Shown here: piece after piece, positions 1-8,559 of the stretch | How positions within the stretch are numbered: the stretch's first letter is position 1 | How the letters are laid out: every line of letters starts with the position of its first letter | Assembly (NCBI RefSeq): GCF_001017175.1 | Contig: NZ_LCYG01000020.1 | Location: 186,001-250,000, forward strand | Direction of reading: 5' to 3' | DNA: 64,000 nt | From: Microvirga vignae | GTDB taxonomy: Bacteria > Pseudomonadota > Alphaproteobacteria > Rhizobiales > Beijerinckiaceae | Notes under the pieces: model-generated | Seen by the model: only the letters and a program-made list of their open reading frames with translations | Databases searched by the model: none | Told to the model about the DNA's origin: nothing | Translations under genes and position numbers: made by a program

Positions 1-40
1 ACCTGGGACAATCGCAGCCATCTCTTCAGGAGGATCTCCC

Positions 41-1363
41 ATGACGGAACTCTCCGATGCCCCCAAACGGGCTCGTGTTGTGATCGTTGGCGCGGGCTTT
101 GGCGGTCTGACGGTGGCGAAGGCCTTGGCCAAGGCGCCGATCGACCTGACGGTTGTCGATCAACACAACTACCATCTGTTCCAGCCCCTGCTCTACCAGG
201 TTGCGACGGCAGCCCTCTCACCGGCTGATATTGCTTCGCCTATCCGCACGATTCTCAAAGGACAGCGGAACTCCTCCGTGCTGCTGGCAAAGGTCACGGG
301 CATCGATACGAACTCCGGGGAGGTCATGGCGGGAGATCGTCGGATTCCGTATGACTATCTCGTTCTCGCGACCGGCGCCCGGCACGCATACTTCGGCCAT
401 GACGATTGGGAGGCCTATGCCAAAGGCATCAAGACGATCGACGACGCGACTGCACTACGGCGCAAGATCCTGCTCGCTTTCGAGAGAGCCGAATTCGAGC
501 ATGATCCAGTGGAGCGCGGCCGCCTGCTCGCGTTTGTCATTATCGGCGGCGGTGCAACAGGGGTCGAGATCGCTGGGGCCATGGCTGAGTTGGCCCGGAA
601 AGCGCTGGCTGTCGACTTCCGCTCGATCGACCCGACGAATGCCCGCATCGTCCTGATCGAAGCGGGTCCGCGCCTCCTCCCGGTCTTTGAGGAGCATCTC
701 TCGGAGGCGGCCCGGCGCTCGCTGGAAGAGCTCGGGGTGGAGGTCCGGGTTTCGACCGCCGTCACAGACTGCGATGAGGCTGGTGTATCACTCGCGGATC
801 AGCGGATCGGGACGCGCACAATCATCTGGGCCGCGGGCGTGCAGGCATCGCGGGCGGGCCAGTGGCTTGGGGCCGAGACCGACCGGGCTGGCCGGGTCAA
901 AGTCGCGCCGGACCTCAGCGTCCCAGGATACCCGAACATCTTCGTCCTCGGTGATACGGCCCACGTGCGCGACATGGATGGAAAACCTCTCCCAGGCGTT
1001 GCCCCTGTGGCGAAGCAGGAAGGCAAGTATGTTGCCGAGCTGATCCAAACACGGATCGCCGGCGGCGATCTTCCACCCTTCCGCTACCGCGACCCGGGAT
1101 CGCTCGCTACCATCGGCCGGAAGAAAGCGGTGGTGCAGTTTCGCCGGCTTCGCCTCAGCGGCTACTTGGCATGGTGGCTCTGGAGCGTGGCTCATATCTA
1201 CTTCCTGATCGGGTTCCGCAACCGGCTGGTCGTGGCGATGAATTGGGCTTGGACCTATGTCAGCTTCCAGCGCGGCGCACGCCTCATCACGGGTCCTGAT
1301 CCGGAGCCAGAGATCAGAACCGACAAAGGTCCGGGGATGGAGCGACTGCACGAAGTTGCCTAG
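41..1363 (+). CDS. ndh: Type II NADH dehydrogenase (NDH-2), FAD-dependent
   Basis: Single-subunit, non-proton-pumping NADH:quinone oxidoreductase expected at the inner face of the cytoplasmic membrane. An N-terminal FAD-binding GxGxxG lies at about residues 17-22 (GAGFGG), a second NAD-binding Rossmann motif near 165-175 (IIGGGATGVEIAG), and the C-terminal flavin motif (IFVLGDTA) near 305-312. A hydrophobic C-terminal stretch (WWLWSVAHIYFLIGF) is typical of the membrane-docking end of NDH-2. At 440 aa the length is normal for the family. A GGAGGA ribosome site lies just upstream of the ATG. It stands alone on the plus strand, convergent with the LysR gene that follows. A related FAD/NAD(P) oxidoreductase is possible, but the overall pattern fits NDH-2 well. 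Confidence 0.88.
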   Translation: MTELSDAPKRARVVIVGAGFGGLTVAKALAKAPIDLTVVDQHNYHLFQPLLYQVATAALSPADIASPIRTILKGQRNSSVLLAKVTGIDTNSGEVMAGDRRIPYDYLVLATGARHAYFGHDDWEAYAKGIKTIDDATALRRKILLAFERAEFEHDPVERGRLLAFVIIGGGATGVEIAGAMAELARKALAVDFRSIDPTNARIVLIEAGPRLLPVFEEHLSEAARRSLEELGVEVRVSTAVTDCDEAGVSLADQRIGTRTIIWAAGVQASRAGQWLGAETDRAGRVKVAPDLSVPGYPNIFVLGDTAHVRDMDGKPLPGVAPVAKQEGKYVAELIQTRIAGGDLPPFRYRDPGSLATIGRKKAVVQFRRLRLSGYLAWWLWSVAHIYFLIGFRNRLVVAMNWAWTYVSFQRGARLITGPDPEPEIRTDKGPGMERLHEVA

Positions 1364-1437
1364 GACACCAACAATCGTCCCGCGACAGATCCTGAGCAGG
1401 CTTCTGCCGCCATCAATCCCTCCTTGCAGACCTCACG

Positions 1438-2379
1438 TCAGGCAAGCTCTTCCATCCGTTGACGCTCCTTCTCGAGGTCCAGGGCAAGAGCAGGCTGTCC
1501 GAGCCATTGCGCCCGCATGGCCTCGCGCACGAGGGCTCCAACGGCCGGGGAATACGGGCGCCCGCGGACCGTCACCAGATTAACCTTGCGCCAGATTTCC
1601 GGGTCGACCATCGGCCGGGCCACGACCATCGGATGCCTGGCACAGCTCTTGGGCATGAAGCCAAAGCCGAGCCCCGCCGCGATCATGGCGAGAATCCAGT
1701 CGTCCCGCTCGCTGCGATAGACGGTGTCGCACCCAGCAAAACCATGCTCTCTCCAGATCGGCCCGGCATACCCGTTGAACTCGCAATTGATGCGGTTGAG
1801 ATAGCGCTCCCCTGTGAGGTCGCGCGGCGTGATCACGTGCCGGGATGCGAGCGGGTGATCGGGCGAGACGACAATCATGAACTGCTCCCGGAACAACGGC
1901 ATGTGGTGCAATCGCTCGTCAGGCTCCTGCCCCGGAATGCAATAGATCGCCACCTCAAGCTGGCCGTTGATGAGCCGGTTCTCCAAGTCGGCCGCGTTGG
2001 CATCGACAATTTCGAGTTCGATCCCGGGGTGTCGCGCCTGCAGGCCGCTGACGAGCCCAACGAGCTCATCAGGCTGGATTGTGCACATCACACCTAACTT
2101 CAAGGTTGTTTTCTTCAGCTTGGCGAAGTCGAAGGCCTGCCGCTTGGCTTCCTCCGCTTGGGCATAGACCTGCTCAAGATGCGGTTTCACCATGCGCCCG
2201 AGCTCTGACAGGTGCGTGTTGTTCCGCTCCCGATGGAACAGAACGCCCCCAAGTTCCTCCTCGAGCAGCTTGATCGCTCGCGTCAGGGAGGGCTGCGCGA
2301 CATTGCAGTGCTCTGCCGCCCGCGTGAAGTTGAGATCTTCGCAGACGGCGAGGAAGTATCGGATCTGGTGCATCTCCAT
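1438..2379 (-). CDS. LysR family transcriptional regulator (copy 1)
   Basis: LysR-type regulator of about 313 aa. The N-terminal winged helix-turn-helix begins MEMHQIRYFLAVCEDLNFT, with the family core AAEHCNVAQPSLTRAI at about 24-39; the remainder is a periplasmic-binding-protein-like effector domain. I chose the ATG at 2379 because the paralogue at 7612-8559 starts with the same MEMHQ; an in-frame start six codons upstream is less likely. It is divergent from the cupin gene, with palindromic operator candidates in the shared intergenic region. It is closely similar along its length to the regulator at 7612-8559, so the two probably arose by duplication. Its likely targets are the cupin/MFS/SDR genes, which is inference from position. 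Confidence 0.88.
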   Translation of the reverse strand: MEMHQIRYFLAVCEDLNFTRAAEHCNVAQPSLTRAIKLLEEELGGVLFHRERNNTHLSELGRMVKPHLEQVYAQAEEAKRQAFDFAKLKKTTLKLGVMCTIQPDELVGLVSGLQARHPGIELEIVDANAADLENRLINGQLEVAIYCIPGQEPDERLHHMPLFREQFMIVVSPDHPLASRHVITPRDLTGERYLNRINCEFNGYAGPIWREHGFAGCDTVYRSERDDWILAMIAAGLGFGFMPKSCARHPMVVARPMVDPEIWRKVNLVTVRGRPYSPAVGALVREAMRAQWLGQPALALDLEKERQRMEELA

Positions 2380-2403
2380 GGGAAGCCTCCTCCCCATTGG
2401 TTA

Positions 2404-2418
2404 GGTGGCTATACCACC
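2404..2418. promoter_or_regulatory. Perfect inverted repeat, candidate operator
   Basis: GGTGG-CTATA-CCACC is a 5-bp perfect inverted repeat with a 5-bp spacer, 25 bp upstream of the LysR start codon in the divergent LysR/cupin region. Its size and place suit an autoregulatory LysR site, but no motif model was run. Confidence 0.35.
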
Positions 2419-2482
2419 GTCGCTGGCTCTGCCTGCATTCGGCGCTCATCCTCAACATACCGTCGAATGGTCCGTTGCAGTG

Positions 2483-2497
2483 ATAGCTTCTGGCTAT
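2483..2497. promoter_or_regulatory. LysR box, ATAGC-N5-GCTAT (T-N11-A)
   Basis: ATAGC-TTCTG-GCTAT is a 15-bp interrupted palindrome containing the T-N11-A core usual for LysR recognition sites. It lies between the divergent LysR gene (start 2379) and the cupin gene (start 2621), where an activation site would be expected. The sequence is direct observation; the assignment to this LysR protein is inference. Confidence 0.5.
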
Positions 2498-2620
2498 GGA
2501 ATTGAGGCCCACTCGGCATTTCCAATCGGCCCTTGCCTGCCCGACCATGAAGCTACCGCATCGCGCCGGCTCCACTTGGTTGCCTCCATCTGGGCGCAGC
2601 GGAACAGAGGAGACGTTGAT

Positions 2621-3118
2621 ATGCTGAACCGAATTCAAGGCGCCTTTATGCTCCGGCATGGACTCTGCGCGGTCGCTCTCCTGGCGGGTGCTGTCCTGGC
2701 CGCTCCCGCACATGCCGGGGAGTGCCCCGCTGACAAGATGAAGGCCGGCGCCCGCGCCCAGGGTGAAACCCAACCTAAAGGTGTCACAGACACGACCCTC
2801 GCGTCGATCGACCTGTCGAAGGAGAAGGTCAACCTGCAAGACCGGCAGATGCGAATCCGGAGGCTGGTGGTCCAGCCTGGCGGCGTCGTTCCCTGGCACA
2901 GCCATGAGGACCGCCCTGCCCTGATCTATGTCGTCTCGGGCACGATCGAGGAATACGCCAGCAACTGCACCGTACCGATCGTGCACAAGGCCGGCGAGGT
3001 TTCGGTCGAGAAGCTCGGCGTCCAGCACTGGTGGAAGAACACGGGCAAGGCACCGGCGGTCCTGCTGTCCTCGGATGTCTTCCACGAGATGAGGAAAGAG
3101 GACGAGCACATGATGTGA
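2621..3118 (+). CDS. Secreted cupin-domain protein
   Basis: A 165-aa protein with a cleavable signal peptide: a hydrophobic core LCAVALLAGAVLAAPAHAG ends in an AxA-type cleavage site near residue 30. It then carries a small beta-barrel cupin domain. Metal-binding motif 1 is recognisable (WHSHEDRPALIYVVSG, with His-x-His and downstream residues), and a later histidine sits in LGVQHWW. The frame is open further upstream, but the ATG at 2621 is preceded by an AGAGGAGA ribosome site and directly starts the signal peptide, so I use it. The gene heads the plus-strand run cupin-MFS-SDR-patatin-SDR and is divergent from the LysR regulator. Substrate unknown; periplasmic location predicted. Confidence 0.82.
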   Translation: MLNRIQGAFMLRHGLCAVALLAGAVLAAPAHAGECPADKMKAGARAQGETQPKGVTDTTLASIDLSKEKVNLQDRQMRIRRLVVQPGGVVPWHSHEDRPALIYVVSGTIEEYASNCTVPIVHKAGEVSVEKLGVQHWWKNTGKAPAVLLSSDVFHEMRKEDEHMM

Positions 3119-3192
3119 TCATGCCCTGACGCGTCCGGCGCCCGGCATTTCGGGCCGGCCGCCGGACCACCACAGCATTACGGGAGGTGATC

Positions 3193-4455
3193 ATGACCCA
3201 TTTCAGCCAAGATCAGCTAATGCCGATGCATGGCCATCATGCCGGCACGCTGGAGCGAACCGTTCTGATCGGCTTGATCGCCTTCCTGACGGTGGTCGAT
3301 CTGTTCGGCACCCAGGCCATCCTGCCGGCGCTGGCCAGGAGCTACGGCGTGACGCCCGCCGCCATGGGCTTCGCCGTGAACGCAACCACGATGGGCATGG
3401 CGCTCGCTTGCCTGGCGGTCGCCTACTTCAGTCACCGGATTGATCGCAGGCGCGGCATCCTGGTCAGCCTGACGGGGCTCGCAATCCCGACGGCCCTCCT
3501 CGCCGTTGCCCCCGACCTTACGACCTTCACGGTGCTGCGGATCGCCCAGGGGCTGTGCATGGCCTCAGCCTTCACGCTCACCCTCGCGTATCTCGGCGAG
3601 CATTGCAGCGCCATGGACGCCGGCGGAGCCTTCGCGGCCTACATCACCGGCAATGTGGCCAGCAACCTCTTCGGCCGGCTTCTGGCGGCAGGGTTCGCCG
3701 ATCATCTCGGCCTGCCAGCGACTTTCCTGTCTTTGGCCGGTTTGAACCTTCTCGGCGCGGTGATCGTCTATGTCTGGCTCACGCAATCCGCGATGATGAC
3801 CGCTCAGGACGAACCCGTCCGGGCACCATTTTCGATCTGGGCCGAGCACCTGCACAATCCGCTCCTGCGACCCAGTTTCGCCATCGGCTTCTGCATCCTG
3901 TTCGCCTTCATCGGCACCTTCACTTACGTGAATTTCGTGTTGGTCCGTGAGCCGATCGCGATCGATCAGATGACTCTCGGGTTCGTTTACTTCGTATTCG
4001 CGCCCTCCATCGTCACCACCCTGCTGGCAGGCCGCGCTGTGCAGCGCTTCGGGACCCGCCCCACCTTCTGGGGATCCCTGGCCGTCGCAGGACTCGGTCT
4101 GCCCCTTCTGGTCGTGCCAAGCCTCCCCGCAGTTCTGATCGGCCTGATGCTCGTTGGCGTCGGCACCTTCTTCGCGCAGGCGACCGCGACGGGCTTCGTC
4201 AGCCATGCGGCCACAACGGACCGCGGCTCGGCGAGCGGACTTTATCTCGCCTCCTACTTCTCGGGCGGACTGGTTGGGAGCGCGATTCTGGGTCAGGCCT
4301 TCGATCGCCTCGGCTGGGGAGCGTGCGTCATCGGGGTCGGTATCTCGCTCCTGGCCGCCGCACTCCTCGCAATCCGGCTGCGACCCGCATACGAGAGACC
4401 TTTGCCCGAGACGGAGCGGGATATCCCGACACCATCTCCATCCGCTCTGCGCTAG
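3193..4455 (+). CDS. MFS transporter
   Basis: Major facilitator superfamily permease of about 420 aa with roughly 12 hydrophobic helices. The loop 2-3 signature is present as YFSHRIDRRRGILVS, corresponding to the Gx3(D/R)xGRR region, and a helix-4/5 arrangement LRIAQGLCMASAFTLTLAYL follows. I start at the ATG at 3193, spaced correctly behind GGGAGGTG; a GTG two codons upstream would overlap that ribosome site. The N-terminal tail is histidine-rich (MHGHHAG). Position between the secreted cupin and the SDR/patatin genes suggests uptake or export of a small molecule handled by this cluster. Direction and substrate cannot be told from sequence. Confidence 0.85.
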   Translation: MTHFSQDQLMPMHGHHAGTLERTVLIGLIAFLTVVDLFGTQAILPALARSYGVTPAAMGFAVNATTMGMALACLAVAYFSHRIDRRRGILVSLTGLAIPTALLAVAPDLTTFTVLRIAQGLCMASAFTLTLAYLGEHCSAMDAGGAFAAYITGNVASNLFGRLLAAGFADHLGLPATFLSLAGLNLLGAVIVYVWLTQSAMMTAQDEPVRAPFSIWAEHLHNPLLRPSFAIGFCILFAFIGTFTYVNFVLVREPIAIDQMTLGFVYFVFAPSIVTTLLAGRAVQRFGTRPTFWGSLAVAGLGLPLLVVPSLPAVLIGLMLVGVGTFFAQATATGFVSHAATTDRGSASGLYLASYFSGGLVGSAILGQAFDRLGWGACVIGVGISLLAAALLAIRLRPAYERPLPETERDIPTPSPSALR

Positions 4456-4599
4456 GCGTATCCAGGCGGCTCGATAGCGGCCCTCTATCAATACGGCAGC
4501 AAACCGGCATTTCAGATCCAAGCCCTTCGCTGCCATCGTCGAATGGGTTGGATGTCAATCCACCGGAACGCGTCACGACACCCCTGCAGGAGGATCATT

Positions 4600-5424
4600 A
4601 TGAACGTCGCCCTCACCCAGCCATCGACCGGTTTCGCGAGAGTTCTGGACGGCAAGGTCGCCATCATCACGGGCTCGACCAGCGGCATTGGCCTTGGCAT
4701 CGCCCGCGCCTTCGCGTCAGCCGGAGCGTCGGTGGTCATCAACGGGTTTGGCAAGCCGGACGAGATTAACGCAACGGTCGATGGCTTCCAGAATGAAACC
4801 GGCACCAAGGCGGTCTACTCCGCTGCAGACATGACCAAGCCGGACGAGATCGCCGGCATGGTGGATCTTGCCCTGGAGACGTTCGGTCGCCTGGACATCC
4901 TGGTGAACAATGCCGGCATCCAGCATGTCAGCCCGATCGACCAGTTTCCCATCGAGAAATGGGATGCGGTTCTGGCCATCAATCTCTCCTCCGCCTTCCA
5001 CACGATCCGCCTCGCCCTTCCGGCAATGCGGCGTCAAGGCGGCGGCCGCATCATCAACATCGCCTCGGCGCACGCCCTGGTCGCCTCCCCGTTCAAGGCC
5101 GCCTATGTGGCTGCAAAGCACGGGATCGTCGGTTTGACCAAGGTCGTCGCGCTTGAGACGGCGGAGCAGAACATCACATGCAACGCCATCTGCCCGGGCT
5201 ATGTCTCGACCCCGCTGGTCGAAGCGCAGATCGACGACCAGGCCAAGTCTCACGGCATCCCGCGCGAGCAGGTGATCCGGGACGTGCTCCTGGCGCAGCA
5301 GCCCAACAAGCGGTTCGCCACCGTGGAGGAAATCGGTGCCTTCGCCACCTTCCTGGCCAGCGATGCCGCAGCCTCGATCACAGGTGCTGCTCTGCCAGTC
5401 GACGGCGGCTGGACCGCCCACTGA
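4600..5424 (+). CDS. bdhA: 3-hydroxybutyrate dehydrogenase-like SDR (copy 1, substrate residues intact)
   Basis: Classical short-chain dehydrogenase, 274 aa. It has the TGSTSGIG cofactor loop near 24-31, NNAG at 103-106, and the catalytic Ser156, Tyr169 and Lys173. At a constant offset of +14 from Pseudomonas fragi D-3-hydroxybutyrate dehydrogenase, every carboxylate-binding residue known for that enzyme is kept: Gln108, His158, Lys166, Gln210 and Trp271. It should therefore oxidise D-3-hydroxybutyrate to acetoacetate with NAD. The ATG at 4600 follows GCAGGAGGA; upstream in-frame codons lack a ribosome site. It is followed 10 bp later by the patatin gene and then by a paralogous SDR, probably as one operon. 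Residue correspondence is from memory of the crystal-structure literature. Confidence 0.85.
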   Translation: MNVALTQPSTGFARVLDGKVAIITGSTSGIGLGIARAFASAGASVVINGFGKPDEINATVDGFQNETGTKAVYSAADMTKPDEIAGMVDLALETFGRLDILVNNAGIQHVSPIDQFPIEKWDAVLAINLSSAFHTIRLALPAMRRQGGGRIINIASAHALVASPFKAAYVAAKHGIVGLTKVVALETAEQNITCNAICPGYVSTPLVEAQIDDQAKSHGIPREQVIRDVLLAQQPNKRFATVEEIGAFATFLASDAAASITGAALPVDGGWTAH

Positions 5425-5434
5425 GGAGGACGTC

Positions 5435-6697
5435 ATGCTGAACCATGGGACACCTAAGGCCGACATGAGGGGCAAGGGCTCCGACGAGGCGGTGATCCGC
5501 GAACTCGAGCGGACGGGAACCTCACCCGAAGCGATCACCGAACAACGGCTCCCAGCGACGGTGCCGACCCGCTTGCGCCGGATCCCGAAGGAGCTCGGCC
5601 AGATTGTCCTCGTGCTGCAGGGCGGCGGCGCGCTCGGAGCCTATCAGGTCGGCGCCTATCAGGCTCTGCATGAGGCCGGAGTCGAGCCGGACTGGGTGAT
5701 CGGCACCTCGATTGGCGCCATCAACGCCAGCCTGATCGCAGGCAACGCGCCGGAGGACCGCATGGAGCGGCTGCGGGAGTTCTGGAGCCGCATGCAGCAC
5801 AGCCCCTGGGTAGAGCTCCTGGGGGCTTGGCCACTGGTGGGACCGCTGGCCACGAACCTGACAACCATCACGCAGGGCATTCCGGCCTTTTTCAGGCCCA
5901 ACCTGCCAGCTTTTCTCGGCCTCCAGGTGCCCCTCGGATCGGAAACCGCCGCCTACTACGATACCTCGCCTCTGGCCGAAACCCTGTCCGAACTCGTGGA
6001 CTTCGAGCGGATCAACGGGAAGGAGACCCGCCTGACGGTGGGAGCCGCCAATGTGCGCACCAGCGAGATGCGGTACTTCGACAGCCGTGACATGGATCTC
6101 GATGTCCGACACGTGATGGCATCCGGTGCGCTCCCTCCGGCGTTCCCGGCGGTGCGGATCGACGGAGATCTCTACTGGGACGGGGGCATTCTGTCGAATA
6201 CGCCGGTCGAGGCCGTGTTCGATGACAACCCGCGGAAAAACTCGGTCATCTTTGCGGTCCACATCTGGAACCCGCAGGGACCTGAGCCGGACACGATCTG
6301 GCAGGTCATGAGCCGGCAGAAGGATATCCAGTATTCCAGCCGCGCGGTCAGCCACATTGCCCGGCAGAAGCAGATCCATCGGCTCCGACATGTGATTGCC
6401 GAACTTGTGCGCCGGTTGCCGGAGAGGGAGCAAAGGACCGATGCTGTGCGGGAGCTGGCAAGCTATGGCTGCCTGACCCGCATGCATGTGGTCCGGTTGC
6501 TGGCGCCGCCTTTCGAGGGGGATGACCACACGAAGGATATCGACTTCAGTCCGCGGGGCATCCGCCGCCGCTGGGAGACGGGTTATGCCGACACGAGCCG
6601 GGTTCTGGAACTGGCGCCCTGGTTGGGCGACTTCGATCCGGTGGAGGGCTTCATCCTGCATGAGACCCGGCCCGGTGTGATGATGACGGCCGGATAA
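5435..6697 (+). CDS. Patatin-like phospholipase family protein with DUF3734
   Basis: A 420-aa patatin-fold serine hydrolase. The oxyanion glycine-rich loop is LQGGGALGAYQ (61-71), the nucleophile elbow GTSIG has Ser92, and the catalytic Asp lies in DLYWDGGILSNTP. The C-terminal third, rich in Arg and with RHVIAELVRRLPE, matches the DUF3734 extension. No signal peptide, so cytoplasmic or granule-associated. ATG at 5435, ten bases after the SDR stop, with GAGGAGGA spanning the junction, supports translational coupling. Sitting between two 3-hydroxybutyrate-dehydrogenase-like genes, it could hydrolyse a 3-hydroxyacyl ester such as a polyhydroxybutyrate oligomer. That role is inference; lipid acyl hydrolysis is the default family activity. 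Confidence 0.85.
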   Translation: MLNHGTPKADMRGKGSDEAVIRELERTGTSPEAITEQRLPATVPTRLRRIPKELGQIVLVLQGGGALGAYQVGAYQALHEAGVEPDWVIGTSIGAINASLIAGNAPEDRMERLREFWSRMQHSPWVELLGAWPLVGPLATNLTTITQGIPAFFRPNLPAFLGLQVPLGSETAAYYDTSPLAETLSELVDFERINGKETRLTVGAANVRTSEMRYFDSRDMDLDVRHVMASGALPPAFPAVRIDGDLYWDGGILSNTPVEAVFDDNPRKNSVIFAVHIWNPQGPEPDTIWQVMSRQKDIQYSSRAVSHIARQKQIHRLRHVIAELVRRLPEREQRTDAVRELASYGCLTRMHVVRLLAPPFEGDDHTKDIDFSPRGIRRRWETGYADTSRVLELAPWLGDFDPVEGFILHETRPGVMMTAG

Positions 6698-6769
6698 GGT
6701 GCCGGTCATGCGGACCGGCGCCTCTCCATCAATGAATAGACCTGGTGGAACTGCCGCAGGAGAAGCACT

Positions 6770-7594
6770 ATGAAACTCACCTTCCCCCAGCCGGCGGTCG
6801 GTGCGACGAGGATACTCGACGGCAAGGTGGCGCTTGTGACGGGCTCCACCAGCGGAATCGGCCTCGGCATCGCCCGCTCATTCGCCTCTGCGGGAGCCTC
6901 GGTCGTCCTCAACGGTTTCGGCAAGCCCGAGGAGATCAGCGACGCCGTTGACGGCCTGCAGCGTGAGACCGGCAGCAGAGTAGTCTACTCTGCTGCCGAC
7001 ATGACCAGGCCGGACGAGATCGCCAGCATGGTGGACGTTGCCCTGGAGAGCTTCAGTCGCCTCGATGTCCTGGTCAACAACGCCGGTATCTTCCATGTCG
7101 GTCCCGTTGATCAGGTTCCGGTCGACAAGTGGGATGCGGTTCTGGCGATCAATTTGTCTTCCGCCTTTCACACGATCCGCCTGGCGCTTTCAGCGATGCG
7201 CCGCCAGGGCGGGGGCCGCATCATCAACGTCGCCTCGGCACTCGCTCTCGTCGGTTTGCCGCTCACGTCGGCCTATGCGGCGGCCAAGCACGGGATCGTG
7301 GGCCTGACCAAGGTGGTCGCGCTCGAGACGGCAGAGGAAAACATCACCTGCAATGCCATCTGCCCCGGAAATGTCTGGACGCCGCTCGCGGAGGCACACA
7401 TTGCGGAGCAGGTTCAGACGCAGGGTCTCTCACGCGAGGAGGTGATCCGGAACATCCTGCTGGCCGAGCAGCCTAACAAGCGCTTTGCCATGGTCGAGGA
7501 GATTGGGGCTCTCGCCACCTTCCTGGCGAGTGATGCCGCCGCTTCGATCACGGGCGCGGCGCTCCCCATCGACGGCGGCTGGACGGCCCACTGA
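6770..7594 (+). CDS. 3-hydroxybutyrate dehydrogenase-like SDR (copy 2, substrate residues changed)
   Basis: Paralogue of the SDR at 4600-5424 with identical length (274 aa) and very high similarity. The cofactor loop and catalytic Ser156-Tyr169-Lys173 are intact, so it should be an active NAD-dependent dehydrogenase. The residues that hold the substrate carboxylate in 3-hydroxybutyrate dehydrogenase are replaced: Gln108 to Phe, His158 to Leu, Lys166 to Thr, Gln210 to His; Trp271 is kept. Automatic annotation as 3-hydroxybutyrate dehydrogenase is therefore doubtful; a bulkier or uncharged 3-hydroxy substrate, such as an ester or ketone, is plausible. It starts 72 bp after the patatin gene behind GCAGGAGAAG and ends 17 bp before the convergent LysR gene. 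Confidence 0.85.
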   Translation: MKLTFPQPAVGATRILDGKVALVTGSTSGIGLGIARSFASAGASVVLNGFGKPEEISDAVDGLQRETGSRVVYSAADMTRPDEIASMVDVALESFSRLDVLVNNAGIFHVGPVDQVPVDKWDAVLAINLSSAFHTIRLALSAMRRQGGGRIINVASALALVGLPLTSAYAAAKHGIVGLTKVVALETAEENITCNAICPGNVWTPLAEAHIAEQVQTQGLSREEVIRNILLAEQPNKRFAMVEEIGALATFLASDAAASITGAALPIDGGWTAH

Positions 7595-7611
7595 AACGAC
7601 CCGATCAGATC

Positions 7612-8559
7612 CTATGCTTGGGCATCGTCATCGACGGGAGCCTCAGCGGACCTGGCCTGCTCGACTGCAAGGGCACGCTCCCCGAACCAGCGCGTGCTCA
7701 TCGCCTCGCGCACCAGCGCCCCGACGGCCGGCGAGTGCGGCCGACCCCGCACGGTGACGAGGTTCACCTCGCGCCAGAACTCGGGCTCGATGATCGGCAG
7801 GCCGACCACAGCCGGATGGTTGACTGAATTGGCCGGCATGAAGGCCCAACCCAGGCCTGCCGCGACCATGGCCAACGTCCAGTCATCCCGCTCGCTCCAA
7901 TAAACGGCGGTGCATTTGACGTTCTGGGCCTGGAACACCGGATCGGCATAGCCTGCGAACTCACAATTCGTGCGATGGATGTAGCATTCCCCATCGAGAT
8001 CTTTCACCCGGACGGCGTTCCGGCTCGCCAAACGGTGCTGCCTCCCAAGCGCCGCAACGATCTGTTCTCGGAAGAGCGGAAGAACGTGGAGTCGCTCGTC
8101 CGGCTCCTTTCCGGGAATGCAGTAAATGGCGACCTCCAGGTCACCTTGGAGGAGACGCTCCTCCAGTTCCCAGGCATTGGCATCGGCCATCTTCAGCTCG
8201 ACTCCTTCATGCCGCGCCCGAACTGCACTGATGAGGCCAACGATCTGATCCGGAGCGATGGTGCACATGATGCCGAGCTTTAGGGGAGTATGCCTCAGCC
8301 TGGCGAAATCCCCCGCTTGGCGCTTGGCCTCCTGCATCTCGCGGTAGACCTGCTCCAGATGCGGGCGGACGATCCGGCCGAGCTCCGACAGGTGCGTGTG
8401 AGTACGCTCCCGGTGGAAGAGTGGCCCTCCGAGCTCCTGTTCCAACTGCCGGATTGCGCGCGTCAGGGAGGGTTGAGCCACATGGCAGCGCTCGGCCGCG
8501 TGGGTGAAGTTAAGGTCCTCGCACAGGGCGAGAAAGTACCGCACCTGATGCATTTCCAT
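7612..8559 (-). CDS. LysR family transcriptional regulator (copy 2)
   Basis: LysR-type regulator of 315 aa, close paralogue of the one at 1438-2379. The N-terminus MEMHQVRYFLALCEDLNFT and the helix-turn-helix AAERCHVAQPSLTRAI are nearly identical between copies, and the effector domains align throughout, including the NRINCEF/HRTNCEF and YRSERDDW/YWSERDDW regions. It is convergent with the second SDR. The two LysR genes lie in the same orientation at both ends of the cluster, so a duplication of a LysR-SDR unit is likely. A perfect 8-bp inverted repeat upstream (8628-8648) may be its operator. Confidence 0.88.
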   Translation of the reverse strand: MEMHQVRYFLALCEDLNFTHAAERCHVAQPSLTRAIRQLEQELGGPLFHRERTHTHLSELGRIVRPHLEQVYREMQEAKRQAGDFARLRHTPLKLGIMCTIAPDQIVGLISAVRARHEGVELKMADANAWELEERLLQGDLEVAIYCIPGKEPDERLHVLPLFREQIVAALGRQHRLASRNAVRVKDLDGECYIHRTNCEFAGYADPVFQAQNVKCTAVYWSERDDWTLAMVAAGLGWAFMPANSVNHPAVVGLPIIEPEFWREVNLVTVRGRPHSPAVGALVREAMSTRWFGERALAVEQARSAEAPVDDDAQA

